Assembly: GCF_001184025.1 (NCBI RefSeq)
Contig: NZ_BBYG01000008.1
Location: 372,001 to 436,000 of the forward strand
Source of the DNA: Streptomyces maremycinicus
Lineage (GTDB): Bacteria; Actinomycetota; Actinomycetes; Streptomycetales; Streptomycetaceae
Direction: 5' to 3'
Length of the DNA stretch: 64,000 nt
Both the position numbers and the translations under genes were made by a program. How positions within the stretch are numbered: the first letter of the stretch is position 1; each line of letters opens with the position of its first letter. Shown one piece after another: positions 48,124 to 59,600 of the stretch. The notes beneath the pieces were generated by a model. The model did not search any database. It saw nothing but the letters and a program-made list of their open reading frames with translations, and had not been told where the DNA came from.

Positions 48124-48373
48124 CAAGTGGGCGTCTTCCCCTAGTGATCGGCTAGTGATCGGCTTTGGCTGGTAATGAACGGTATTGCGCTGGTACTGCC
48201 TAGCTGGGCCGTCACTTGCAGAACGCACCGCGTCGCCACCGCGTTCCCGAGCCCGCTCGCCCCAGACGCTACCTTCCGGCCACGCCCCCGTCCCGTGGGG
48301 GCCGTCCGGTGTGCCGGTATCGTTGCTGACGGTCGGCCGCTTCGTAGACTTCCCCGTATCCCGGGGCGCGAAG

Positions 48374-48393
48374 CATTCGTACGAATGTATAAA
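48374..48393 (+). promoter_or_regulatory. Palindromic operator and -10 box of the purN-purH operon
   Basis: CATTCGTACGAATG (48374-48387) is a perfect 14-bp palindrome directly followed by TATAAA (48388-48393), 38 bp before purN. A regulator bound here would cover the -35/-10 spacer, so I infer a repressor site. Confidence 0.6.
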
Positions 48394-48431
48394 CCGGCCG
48401 TGCAAACGCTTCCCCGAGAAAGGGCCCCACC

Positions 48432-49061
48432 GTGGCCGCCAAGCCCGTGGCCAAGCGCCTCGTCGTGCTGGTCTCCGGATCCGGTACGAACCTCCAGGCT
48501 CTCCTCGACGCCATCACGGCCGCCGGCGTCGATGCCTACGGCGCCGAGATCGTGGCCGTCGGAGCCGACCGGGAGGGCATCGAGGGACTCGCCCGGGCCG
48601 AGCGCGCCGGTATCCCCACCTTCGTGGCGAAGGTCAGGGACTTCGGGAGCCGGTCGGAGTGGGACGCGGCGCTCGCCGAGGCGGTCGCCGCCCACGAGCC
48701 GGACCTCGTCGTCTCGGTCGGGTTCATGAAGATCGTGGGGAAGGAATTCCTGGCGCGGTTCGGGGGGCGGTTCGTCAACACGCACCCCGCCCTGCTGCCC
48801 AGCTTTCCCGGGGCCCACGGCGTGCGGGACGCGCTCGCGTACGGCGCCCGGGTCACCGGCTGCACCGTCCACTTCGTCGACGACGGCGTCGACACCGGAC
48901 CGATCATCGCCCAGGGCGTGGTCGAGATCCGGGACGAGGACGACGAGAGCGCTTTGCACGAGCGCATCAAGGAAGTCGAGCGAAGGCTGCTCGTCGAGGT
49001 CGTGGGGCGGCTCGCCCGCAACGGCTATCGCATTGAGGGACGAAAGGTAGTTATCCAGTGA
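48432..49061 (+). CDS. purN: Phosphoribosylglycinamide formyltransferase
   Basis: Transfers a formyl group from 10-formyl-THF to GAR in purine synthesis; 209 residues. [17 protein letters not shown] binds the GAR phosphate; [38 protein letters not shown] carries the catalytic Asn and His; the third catalytic residue is Asp in [12 protein letters not shown]. Start GTG 48432 behind AAAGGG. Its stop overlaps the purH start (GTGA), so the two last folate-dependent purine steps are co-translated. Confidence 0.96.
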   Translation: MAAKPVAKRLVVLVSGSGTNLQALLDAITAAGVDAYGAEIVAVGADREGIEGLARAERAGIPTFVAKVRDFGSRSEWDAALAEAVAAHEPDLVVSVGFMKIVGKEFLARFGGRFVNTHPALLPSFPGAHGVRDALAYGARVTGCTVHFVDDGVDTGPIIAQGVVEIRDEDDESALHERIKEVERRLLVEVVGRLARNGYRIEGRKVVIQ

Positions 49062-50641
49062 CCGCCGACAGCACTGTCACGGCAGAGAGCAGCAAGCGGG
49101 GCATCCGTCGCGCGCTCGTCAGCGTCTACGACAAGACCGGTCTGGAAGAGCTCGCGCGCGGGCTGCACGAGGCCGGGGTCGAGCTCGTCTCCACCGGTTC
49201 CACCGCCTCGCGTATCGCCGCCGCCGGCGTCCCCGTCACCAAGGTCGAGGAGCTCACCGGCTTCCCCGAGTGCCTGGACGGGCGGGTCAAGACCCTGCAC
49301 CCCAAGGTGCACGCCGGCATCCTCGCCGATCTGCGCCTCGACAGCCACCGGCAGCAGCTGGAGGAGCTGGGCGTCGCGCCGTTCGACCTCGTCGTCGTCA
49401 ACCTCTACCCCTTCCGGGAGACCGTCGCCTCGGGCGCCTCCGAGGACGAGTGCGTCGAGCAGATCGACATCGGCGGGCCGTCCATGGTGCGCGCCGCCGC
49501 GAAGAACCACCCGTCGGTGGCCGTGGTCACCAGCCCCGCGCGGTACGCCGACGTCCTCTCGGCCGTGCGGTCCGGCGGCTTCGACCTGCCCGCCCGCAAG
49601 CGGCTCGCCGCCGAGGCCTTCCAGCACACCGCCGCCTACGACGTGGCGGTCGCCTCGTGGTTCGCCTCCTCCTACGCGCCCGTGGACGAGTCGCGCTTCC
49701 CCGACTTCCTCGGCGCCACCTGGGAGCGCAAGAGCACCCTGCGCTACGGCGAGAACCCGCACCAGCCCGCCGCGCTCTACGTCGACGGCAGCGGTACCGG
49801 TCTCGCCGAGGCCGAGCAGCTGCACGGCAAGGAGATGTCGTACAACAACTACACGGACACGGACGCCGCGCACCGTGCCGCGTACGATCACGCCGAGCCG
49901 GCCGTCGCGATCATCAAGCACGCCAACCCGTGCGGGATCGCCGTCGGCGCGGACGTGGCCGAGGCGCACCGCAAGGCGCACGCCTGTGACCCGCTGTCGG
50001 CCTTCGGCGGCGTGATCGCCGTCAACCGGCCGGTCAGCAAGGAACTGGCGGAGCAGGTCGCCGAGATCTTCACCGAGGTCATCGTCGCGCCCGGCTACGA
50101 GGAGGGGGCGCTCGAGGCCCTCACCAAGAAGAAGAACATCCGGGTGCTCAGGGCGCCCCAGGGCCCCGCGGGCGCGGTCGAGCTCAAGCCCGTCGGCGGC
50201 GGCGCGCTGCTCCAGGTCACCGACCGGCTCCAGGCCGACGGTGACGACCCGGCGAACTGGACCCTCGCCACCGGCGAGGCGCTCGACGCGTCCGGACTCG
50301 CCGACCTGGCCTTCGCCTGGCGCGCCTGCCGTGCCGTCAAGTCCAACGCCATCCTGCTCGCCAAGGACGGCGCCTCGGTCGGCGTCGGCATGGGACAGGT
50401 CAACCGGGTCGACTCGGCGAAGCTGGCCGTCGAGCGGGCCGGCGAGGAGCGGGCGCGCGGCTCGTACGCGGCCTCCGACGCGTTCTTCCCCTTCCCGGAC
50501 GGGCTGGAGGTCCTGGTCGAGGCGGGCGTCAAGGCCGTGGTGCAGCCCGGTGGTTCGGTTCGTGACGAGCTGGTCGTCGAGGCCGCGAAGAAGGCGGGCG
50601 TGACGATGTACTTCACCGGCACGCGCCACTTCTTCCACTGA
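49058..50641 (+). CDS. purH: Bifunctional AICAR transformylase / IMP cyclohydrolase
   Basis: Catalyses the last two steps to IMP; 527 residues. N-terminal IMP cyclohydrolase ([47 protein letters not shown]) and C-terminal transformylase ([41 protein letters not shown] with the catalytic Lys-His; [14 protein letters not shown]). GTG 49058 overlaps purN. Its product feeds guaA, also in this window. Confidence 0.97.
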   Translation: MTADSTVTAESSKRGIRRALVSVYDKTGLEELARGLHEAGVELVSTGSTASRIAAAGVPVTKVEELTGFPECLDGRVKTLHPKVHAGILADLRLDSHRQQLEELGVAPFDLVVVNLYPFRETVASGASEDECVEQIDIGGPSMVRAAAKNHPSVAVVTSPARYADVLSAVRSGGFDLPARKRLAAEAFQHTAAYDVAVASWFASSYAPVDESRFPDFLGATWERKSTLRYGENPHQPAALYVDGSGTGLAEAEQLHGKEMSYNNYTDTDAAHRAAYDHAEPAVAIIKHANPCGIAVGADVAEAHRKAHACDPLSAFGGVIAVNRPVSKELAEQVAEIFTEVIVAPGYEEGALEALTKKKNIRVLRAPQGPAGAVELKPVGGGALLQVTDRLQADGDDPANWTLATGEALDASGLADLAFAWRACRAVKSNAILLAKDGASVGVGMGQVNRVDSAKLAVERAGEERARGSYAASDAFFPFPDGLEVLVEAGVKAVVQPGGSVRDELVVEAAKKAGVTMYFTGTRHFFH

Positions 50642-50694
50642 TCCGCCCTGATCGACCGATCCGCCCTGATCGACCGATCCGCGCTGATCGACGC
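50641..50694. repeat. 18-bp tandem repeat after purH
   Basis: Three copies of ATCCGCCCTGATCGACCG (50641-50658, 50659-50676, 50677-50694; the third has two changes) start at the purH stop codon. Confidence 0.85.
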
Positions 50695-50696
50695 AG

Positions 50697-50740
50697 CGGC
50701 CCCGGTCCGTCTCCTGGTTTCAGGAGGGGGGCCGGGGCCG
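50697..50740. terminator. Terminator between purH and the RDD gene
   Basis: Outer stem CGGCCCCGG (50697-50705) with CCGGGGCCG (50732-50740) and inner stem CTCCTG / CAGGAG around GTTT; between converging genes. Confidence 0.75.
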
Positions 50741-50801
50741 ACTGCGTTCGTCCGCGGCGCGGCGTGTGCGTCACGCGCGCGGGCGGTGCGGGGGGCGTGG
50801 G

Positions 50802-51434
50802 TCAGTTCGTGCGGATGACGATCGAGCTGCACACCTTGTCGGCGAACGTCTGCCGCTTGGCGTCCCAGGCCGGCCACAGCCAGCCCAGGTAGCACGCCAG
50901 GCTGTCCAGGAAGTGGGCCAGGCGGCGGACGAACGCCATGCCGACGCCCATCGGCCGGCCGTCGATCTCGCGCACCAGGCGGATGCCCAGCGCCTTCTTG
51001 CCGACGGTCTGGCCGGTGCGGCCCTCCTGGACCAGCTGCCAGATCGCGAGGCCGACGAGGGCGGCGGCGCCGACGGCCATCAGCGCCGGGGTGTCCTTGC
51101 CGATGATGACGAGGGCGTAGGGCACCGCGAACACCAGCATGTCGACCACGAGACCGCCGAACCGCTGGCCCCAGTTCGCGTACGGCGGCTCACCGCCGTA
51201 GCCGGGCTGCTGCGGGTAGCCGTAACCCTGCTGCGGATAGCCGGGCTGCTGCGGGTAGCCGGGCTGCTGCGGGTAGCCGGGGTGCTGCGGCTGGCCGTAC
51301 CCCTGCGGGGGGACGCCCTGCGGGGCCTGCTGGCCGTAACCGGGCTGCCCCTGCTGGGGGTAGCCGTAACCGGGCTGCCCCTGCTGGGGGTTCTGCGGCT
51401 GACCGTAGGGGTCGTTGGGCGGGCCGAAGCTCAT
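50802..51434 (-). CDS. RDD-family membrane protein with PQQPGY repeats
   Basis: A 210-residue membrane protein. Residues ~1-80 are Gln/Pro/Gly/Tyr-rich, including [20 protein letters not shown]; such tails are typical of actinobacterial RDD proteins. The RDD domain follows ([23 protein letters not shown]...[17 protein letters not shown]...[13 protein letters not shown]...RQTFADKV). ATG 51434 has GGAGGAAA 5 nt upstream; an earlier start at 51455 has none. Transport role uncertain. Confidence 0.85.
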   Translation of the reverse strand: MSFGPPNDPYGQPQNPQQGQPGYGYPQQGQPGYGQQAPQGVPPQGYGQPQHPGYPQQPGYPQQPGYPQQGYGYPQQPGYGGEPPYANWGQRFGGLVVDMLVFAVPYALVIIGKDTPALMAVGAAALVGLAIWQLVQEGRTGQTVGKKALGIRLVREIDGRPMGVGMAFVRRLAHFLDSLACYLGWLWPAWDAKRQTFADKVCSSIVIRTN

Positions 51435-51750
51435 GGCGATTTTCCTCCGTTGCACAAGCGGGGACGACGCGGAGTGCGCGGAGGAACATCTTCAGATGAG
51501 CGGTTTGCCCCCCAACACCGACCGCATACTGCGAAGACCCATCGTTCTTGGACAGGTGTGCTCCTGTCCAGCCGCATTCCGCAGGCTTTGTGCAAGTGCA
51601 ACCTTGTCGATCATGGCGGAAACGATCGGGGCGCGTGGCCGGAACGGGTCCGCGCCGGGTCCCGGCGGATGCGCACCAGCTCGGCACGGGGCCGCCGGTG
51701 TCCGGGTTCACCCGGACCGGTGCCCGGACGGATTGGAACCGGGGGGCCGT

Positions 51751-51764
51751 CATCCGGGAGGATG
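51751..51764 (+). promoter_or_regulatory. Small hairpin holding the folD ribosome site
   Basis: CATCC-GGGA-GGATG can fold with the GGGAGGA ribosome site in its loop and 3' arm, 5 nt before the folD ATG. It may lower translation initiation; the stem is only 5 bp. Confidence 0.35.
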
Positions 51765-51769
51765 GGTCC

Positions 51770-52624
51770 ATGACCGCCCAGATTCTCGATGGCAAGGCCA
51801 CCGCAGCCGCGATCAAGTCCGATCTGACCGCCCGGGTGGCGGCGCTGAGGGAGAAGGGCGTGACGCCCGGACTCGGCACGATCCTCGTCGGCACCGACCC
51901 CGGCAGTCAGAAATACGTCGCCGGCAAGCACCGCGACTGTGCCGAGGTCGGCATCGCCTCCATCCAGCGCGAGCTGCCCGGCACCGCCACCCAGGAGGAG
52001 ATCGAGGCGGTCGTCCGTGAGCTGAACGACGACCCCGCGTGCACCGGTTACATCGTCCAGCTCCCGCTGCCCAAGGGCATCGACGAGAACCGGATCCTGG
52101 AACTCATGGACCCGGCCAAGGACGCCGACGGCCTGCATCCGATGAACCTCGGCCGGCTGGTCCTCAACGAACCCGCCCCGCTGCCCTGCACCCCCAACGG
52201 CGTGCTCACGCTGCTGCGCCGGTACGGCGTCGAGATCAAGGGCGCGGAGGTCGTGGTCGTCGGCCGCGGGGTCACCATCGGCCGCTCCATGCCGCTGCTG
52301 CTGACGCGGCGCAGCGAGAACGCGACGGTCACCCAGTGCCACACCGGCACCCGGGATCTCTCGGCGCACCTGAAGCGGGCCGACATCATCGTCGCCGCGG
52401 CCGGTTCCGCGCACCTGATCCGGGCCGAGGACGTCAAGCCGGGCGCGGCCGTCCTGGACGTCGGGGTCTCCCGCAACGCGGAGGGGAAGATCGTGGGCGA
52501 CGTCCACCCGGACGTGCGTGAGGTGGCCGGGTGGGTCTCCCCGAACCCCGGCGGCGTCGGCCCGATGACCCGTGCCCAGCTGCTCGTCAACGTGGTGGAG
52601 GCGGCGGAGCGCAGTGTCGACTGA
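51770..52624 (+). CDS. folD: Methylenetetrahydrofolate dehydrogenase / cyclohydrolase
   Basis: Interconverts 5,10-methylene-THF and 10-formyl-THF, the formyl donor for PurN and PurH encoded just upstream; 284 residues. Catalytic Tyr/Lys in [15 protein letters not shown], folate-site [11 protein letters not shown] and [22 protein letters not shown], and the NADP-binding [18 protein letters not shown]-terminal [13 protein letters not shown] is conserved. ATG 51770 is set by GGGAGGA 7 nt upstream; the longer frame from 51548 is not coding. Confidence 0.96.
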   Translation: MTAQILDGKATAAAIKSDLTARVAALREKGVTPGLGTILVGTDPGSQKYVAGKHRDCAEVGIASIQRELPGTATQEEIEAVVRELNDDPACTGYIVQLPLPKGIDENRILELMDPAKDADGLHPMNLGRLVLNEPAPLPCTPNGVLTLLRRYGVEIKGAEVVVVGRGVTIGRSMPLLLTRRSENATVTQCHTGTRDLSAHLKRADIIVAAAGSAHLIRAEDVKPGAAVLDVGVSRNAEGKIVGDVHPDVREVAGWVSPNPGGVGPMTRAQLLVNVVEAAERSVD

Positions 52625-53237
52625 CGGAACCTCCGGCAAGGCCGGGAACCTCGACGAGACCGACAGCGCCGACGTCACCGCCGGCGGCGGCACCAGGAGC
52701 GCCACCGGCACCGACGGCGCCACCGGCACCGACGGCGCCACCGGCACCGACGGCGCCACCGACACCGACGGCCCGGCCGTCATCGAGGGCGTCGACGGCA
52801 TAGAGGTGCGTGACCCGGTCAGCGCGCCCGACGCCGACGGGGTGCCGCGCCGCACCACCCGCCGCTTCCCGCTGTTCACCAGGGACACCGCGCGCCCCGA
52901 GGGCGGCGGCCGGGCGGCGCCCGGAGACGCGCTGGCCGCCCGGCAGTGGCCGATCATCGTCGTGCTGGGCGTCGTCGCGCTCGGCCTGCTGGTGACCGCG
53001 CTCGACGTGTTCCGGATCGGCACGATCCTGATCGGCGTGGGGCTGCTGCTCGGGGCGGTGCTGCGCTGGCTGCTGCCCGGCGTCGGCATGCTCGCCGTGC
53101 GCTCCCGCTTCACCGACATCGTGACGTACACCGTGCTGGGCAGCGCGATCGTCCTGCTGGCGCTGATGGCGCAGCCGAACCCGTGGCTCCAGATCCCGTT
53201 CCTGAAGGACACCCTGCACTTCACGGTCAGCAGCTGA
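52614..53237 (+). CDS. DUF3017 membrane protein
   Basis: A 207-residue protein. Residues 1-~100 are acidic and low-complexity, including ATGTDG repeats coded by an 18-bp repeat (52695-52765). Three membrane helices follow ([59 protein letters not shown]), the DUF3017 core. GTG 52614 overlaps the folD end by 11 bp, with GGAG upstream, so it is translationally coupled to folD. Function unknown. Confidence 0.8.
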   Translation: MSTDGTSGKAGNLDETDSADVTAGGGTRSATGTDGATGTDGATGTDGATDTDGPAVIEGVDGIEVRDPVSAPDADGVPRRTTRRFPLFTRDTARPEGGGRAAPGDALAARQWPIIVVLGVVALGLLVTALDVFRIGTILIGVGLLLGAVLRWLLPGVGMLAVRSRFTDIVTYTVLGSAIVLLALMAQPNPWLQIPFLKDTLHFTVSS

Positions 53238-53309
53238 GCCGAGTCCGGCTGAGCCGAATCCGGACGGGCCGAATCCGGACGGGCTGAGCCCGACCGGGCC
53301 GGACTCGGC
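53238..53309. terminator. Long inverted repeat / terminator after the DUF3017 gene
   Basis: GCCGAGTCCGG (53238-53248) pairs with CCGGACTCGGC (53299-53309). The 50-nt loop contains CCGAATCCGGACGGG repeats. Confidence 0.5.
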
Positions 53310-53537
53310 GCGACACGGTGGTGCGGCGGCCCGTCTTCATCCCCCGAGGAGGACGGGCCGCCGACGCGTTCCACGTTCCACCCTCGTGAGCTGCCTGTTC
53401 AACAGTCGATCCGGCGCTGTGGCACAGCAGTGACCGTTCCGCCACGGTGTGCGCACCCCGCCACAGCCGTCCCGCTCCGGGAACCGTCCGGCCGTCCCGC
53501 GTCGTCCCCTCAACGGATCGAGGGAGAGGTGGGCGGG

Positions 53538-53996
53538 ATGGGCGCCTGGCAGCCGCTGCCGGACGGGCTGCCGTCGGAGGTACGGCACTTCGTGGAGCAG
53601 TTGCGGCAGCTCAAGGACGGTACGGGCCTCAGCCTGGCCTCGCTCGGCGCGCGCACCGCGTACAGCAAGTCCTCCTGGCAGCGCTATCTCAACGCCGTCC
53701 AGCCGCCGCCCCGGCAGGCCGTCGCCGCTCTGTGCCGGGTGGCGGGTCTGGCCGGCGCGGACGCCGAACGGCACGTCGTGCGCTGGGAACTGGCCGTCGA
53801 GGTCTGGCCTCGGCCGGCGTCGGCGAACCCGGCCGAGGAGTACCGGGACGATCCGACGATCCCGTGGTGGGACCGCCTGGAGGAGCCCGCCCCGCCGGCC
53901 TCGCCCCGGCCCGCCGGACGTCTGTTGGTGTACGCGGCCCTGCTTCTGCTGGCGTTGCTGTGCACCGCCGTCGGGGGAGCGGTCGTCTTCGGCTGA
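53538..53996 (+). CDS. Membrane-anchored HTH protein (paralogue 1)
   Basis: A 152-residue protein: N-terminal XRE-like HTH (~residues 20-75: QLKDGTGLSLASLGARTAYSKSSWQRYL), Pro-rich linker, and a C-terminal membrane helix (LVYAALLLLALLCTAVGGAVVF). It lacks the extracellular domain of its neighbour at 54124. ATG 53538 follows [15 protein letters not shown] binding while tethered to the membrane is inferred. Confidence 0.72.
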   Translation: MGAWQPLPDGLPSEVRHFVEQLRQLKDGTGLSLASLGARTAYSKSSWQRYLNAVQPPPRQAVAALCRVAGLAGADAERHVVRWELAVEVWPRPASANPAEEYRDDPTIPWWDRLEEPAPPASPRPAGRLLVYAALLLLALLCTAVGGAVVFG

Positions 53997-54123
53997 TGTG
54001 CGTCCGTCGTGCGATGTGCGCTCATCATGTCGATACATTGACGGTTCGGGCATGTGTCCCGAATCGTCTCGGCATCGGGTCTGACACGGCCGGTGGGGGA
54101 GCCGGCGGAGGGAGGGGGGTTCG

Positions 54124-55110
54124 ATGCCTCGCTGGAGGGCTCTGCCCGAGGAACTCGACCCGCGGGTAAGGGAGTTCGCCGAGCAGTTGCGGCGGGTGGT
54201 GGACCGCACGGGACTGAGCCTGGCGGCCGTGGCCGACCGTACGGGCTACGGCAGGACGTCCTGGGAGCGGTATCTCGACGGGCGGCTGCTCGCCCCCAAG
54301 GGGGCGGTCGTCGCGCTGGCCGAGGTCACCGGCACGCCTCCCGTCCATCTCGTCACCCTGTGGGAACTGGCCGAACGGGCCTGGAGCCGCTCGGAGACGC
54401 GGCACGACCGGACCATGGAGGCCGTGCGGGTCTCCCAGGGGCGGGCCGCGCCGGGGGAGTTCGGGCCGGCACCCGATGTCGGCGAGAGCGACGTGGGCCG
54501 GCTGGCGGTGACCCCGGGCGTCGCGGGACCGGCGGGCGTCTCCCCGACGATCCCGTCGGCGCCGGCCGCGCGCACGCCGGCCGGCGGTGCCCCGGGATCA
54601 GCGCGGTCCCGCCCAGGGCGGACGACGATGTTCGTCGCGGGTCTCGTGGGGGTGGTGACGGTCGTCGTGGGCGCGTTCCTCCTGACCGACGCGGGCGGTC
54701 CGGAACAGGCGGTGGGCACCACCCGGACGTCCTCGCCCGCCGCGTCCTCGTCCGCACCGGGGACCGCCCTGCCTTCCGGGGTGCGGTGCGGTGGCTCCGA
54801 CTGCACGGGCCGGGACGCGGAGGAGATGGGGTGCAGCGGCGAGCTCGTGACGACGGCGAAGACCGCGACGGTCGGGGCGACCGTGGTGGAGGTCCGCTTC
54901 AGCCGGACGTGCGGGGCGGCCTGGGGGCGGATCACCCGGGCCGCGCAGGGCGACGGGGTGCGGGTGACCGTGGGTGCGGTCCGGCAGACCGGCGCCGTCA
55001 CGGTGGCCGGGGACACGATCGCGTACACCCCGATGGTGGCGGCGACGAGCGCGGCGGACGTGACGGCCTGCGCGGTCCTGGCGTCGGGACAGCAGGGCTG
55101 TACTCCCTGA
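54124..55110 (+). CDS. Membrane-anchored HTH protein with extracellular DUF2690 domain (paralogue 2)
   Basis: A 328-residue protein: HTH at ~20-75 (VVDRTGLSLAAVADRTGYGRTSWERYL) closely like the previous gene, a Pro/Ala linker, membrane helix at ~162-182 (TMFVAGLVGVVTVVVGAFLL) and a Cys-containing extracellular DUF2690 domain (RCGGSDCTGRDAEEMGCSGE...VEVRFSRTCGAAWGRI). It is built to signal across the membrane. RBS GAGGGGGG precedes ATG 54124; 127 bp separate it from paralogue 1. Confidence 0.78.
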   Translation: MPRWRALPEELDPRVREFAEQLRRVVDRTGLSLAAVADRTGYGRTSWERYLDGRLLAPKGAVVALAEVTGTPPVHLVTLWELAERAWSRSETRHDRTMEAVRVSQGRAAPGEFGPAPDVGESDVGRLAVTPGVAGPAGVSPTIPSAPAARTPAGGAPGSARSRPGRTTMFVAGLVGVVTVVVGAFLLTDAGGPEQAVGTTRTSSPAASSSAPGTALPSGVRCGGSDCTGRDAEEMGCSGELVTTAKTATVGATVVEVRFSRTCGAAWGRITRAAQGDGVRVTVGAVRQTGAVTVAGDTIAYTPMVAATSAADVTACAVLASGQQGCTP

Positions 55111-56597
<1,487 letters not shown>

Positions 56598-56680
56598 GTC
56601 CCGCCGGACGGTTCCCGACCGTCTGACCGCTCCCGATCCCCGGACGGCTCCGGCCGCCTGGGGATCAGTGCGTTCCGGGA

Positions 56681-59600
56681 TCAGTGCGTCCGGGTCCTCA
56701 CGACCCGCTCGGCCAGGTCGAGGAACTCGTTCAGGGTCGGCGGCCGCAGCTGGCTCAGCTCCCGGTCCTGGAAGCGCGGAGAGCTCAGAGCCCGGTCGAA
56801 GGGGACCGCGATCACCTGGTTCACGCTCACCCCGATACGGCTTGCCAGGGCGGCCGGTACGCGCCGGGCGGACGGCCCCTCGACCTCGGTGACGACGATG
56901 ATCGCCTCGTCGGCCAACCGCCAGCGGCGAGCGGCGCGCAGCCGCTCGAGGACCTGCCGGGCGGCGGTGAGGAACCAGTCCGCGGTGCCGCAGCACAGGA
57001 TCAGCCGGTCGGTCAGGTCCAGCACGGTGTCCGCCGAGTCGTCGAGCCGCTGCGGGGCCCAGTCGGTGAGCACGAAGGAGTAGAAGGGCTCCGTCCGGGC
57101 CAGCACATGCTCATAGGCCTGGGCGTGCACCAGGTTCGGGTTGGCGTGGCCGGTGGGGTGCGCGGCCACTTCCAGCCCGGACGGCAGACGAGTGGTGAGG
57201 GCGCGGACGTCGTCGTACGGGGAATCGGCGGGAAGACCCGCCAGGTCGCGCACGGTAGCCGGGTTACGGTCCGTCAGGAAGCGCCCCAGGGCCCCCTCGT
57301 GGGCCGCTCCGTCGAGGGCCAGGACGGGCTCGCCGCGGACGGAGGCGAGCAGCGAGCCGAGCACCATGGTGGTGGTCGCCCGCCCGCTGTAGTGGTAGGC
57401 ACCGACGACGGTGAGGCGCCTGCCGTGGCGCAGCGGTGTCCGCAGCCGGGCCAGCCGGGCCTCCGCCGCACGGCGGGCGGCGCCGAAGCGGGGCGGGCGC
57501 AGGGCCGACGGCGGGCCGGCGCCCTCAGGAGCGGCGGCCGGCGGCAGGGCGAGCGGGACGCGCTCCGTGGGCAGTGCGTTGACCGCGGACGCCGGCGGGA
57601 CGGTGCGGGTGACGCGGGACTGGGCGATGTACCGCGCCAGGACGTCCGCGACCTCGGCCGCGCTGGGCCGCTCGGCCGGGTCCGCAGCCAGACAGCGCAG
57701 CACGCGCCGCCGCAGTTGCTTCCAGGTGTCGCCCTGCCACAGGTGCATGCCCTCAGGGCGGCCGGGCAGCTCCCAGCCCGCCTTGCTGCTGACGATCTGG
57801 AGCAGCTCACCCAGCGCGCGCACGTTGTCCTCGGGGGTCGGCATGGGCCCTGTGCCCGCGTACGCGCCGTCCACGGCGCAGTCGGACAGGTCCGTGAGGA
57901 CGACCGACCGGCGCAACACGTGGATGTGCTCGGCGTTGAGGTCGGTGAGGACGATTCCGTGCAGGTGGCACAGGGCCAGGGCGCTGGCGAGGTGCCAGCC
58001 GACGACGAGCGCGGTGATCTTGTCGAAGGGGGCGCGGCCCCCCGCGTGGGCCGCGTTGAAGATGTCCGACAGGACCGCCAGGCTGGGCTGCTGGGGGCCA
58101 TCGCCGACCGGAGCGACCGCCAGCCAGGGCCGCTCGTCGCGGACCCCGGTGGCGAGCAGGGCGGGGGCGTACTGGCCGCCCAGCCGGCGCAGCGCCTCCG
58201 TCTCGGCCGCCAGGGCGTCGCCACCCGGGAGTTCGGGGCGCGGGGTGCGGACCAGGGCGCGGCCGCCCCGCTGGTCGACGCCTTCGTACTCCACCGTCCG
58301 TCGCAGTCGTCTGCGTCGCAGCAGCAGGTACGGTCCGAGGTGCCGCGGATCGTCCTCGATCAGCCGGGTCCACCCGTCCGCCGAGTCGGCGCTGCGGCCG
58401 CGCCCCGCTTCCAGCCCCTGCGCCTCCCGCTCGAACGACACCCCGAAGCGGGTGAGCAGCCGGCGTTCGACGCTGGTGAACGGGCGGTGGCTGCCCGGGA
58501 GATGGGCCGGGCCGTCCGGGTGGGCGAGCCAGGCGGGGAAGTCGGGTGAATGGCCCGCGAGTTGTTCCAGGCGCTGTCCGATGCTGCGGCTGGTCCTGAG
58601 GAGTTCGGCCTGCGGAACCGCGTCCAGGAGCACCAGTCTGGAGGTGTCGGAGAAGTCGAAGACCTGGTGTTTGGCGGGCAGCGGACCCGGCACCGGCGCG
58701 GGGTGCGGGCGCATCAGTCCGCCGAGGAAGACCTCCGCGAGGTGGGAGGTCCGAGCCCGCCACGGGACCGCGGTCTGTACGAGCCGCATGACCGGCACGG
58801 TCAGCGGCGACACCGCCGCCAGATGCGCCGCGAGCCGGTAGGCCTCCGGAGTGGCGGCGTCCCGGAACTGCTGGGCGTCGCCCGGGCCGGGGGCGGGTCC
58901 GGCCGCGCTGTACCGGCCGGGCCGCGAGAGCAGGGGCAGCGGGACCGTGGCGCCGGGGGAGGCGAGGAGGTGGGCCCAGTTCCGCAGGGAGGCGGCCGTC
59001 GGCTCCAGGACGGGTACCGGCACGCCGTCGAAGGGGGCGAGATCGGCGGGGAGGACCGGGTCGGTGATCTCCCAGGAGGTGTTGGCTCCGCCGATGCGGC
59101 GGGTCGTGGCCTGCCAGCGTTCCGCGTGGATGCCGGATCCCTCCCACAGGTCGGGCGGGAGCGTGTGCAGCACCGCGGTGGGTCCGCGGGAGGCCCACTG
59201 CGACAGCAGCCGGTGCAGCGAGCCGCTGCGCCAGGAGGCCCCCGTGCCGTCGCTGACGACGAGGACGAGGGTGTGTCCCGAGGGGTCGCTGACCGAGCTG
59301 AGCGGCACGGGCGTGCTGTCGTGCCGGAAGGGGCGGGCGTGCAAACGGGGTTCCTGAGCGCTGCGGGTGTCGAGGCCCAGGACGCGGTCGGTGGCGAAGG
59401 CGCCGAGCCGTTCGAGGAGGGTGCGCAGTTCCGCGCCGAGGCGGTGCCACAGGAGCATCGACAGGCCGTCGTCGACGAGCAGCACCAGATGCAGCCACCG
59501 TTCCTGCACGGGCCGTTGCACCACGTCGGGCAGCCGGGTCTCGGCGAGTTCGGCGGCGGTGCGCTCCTCGTCGATCTCCAGACGGTGCGGGCTGGGGCGG

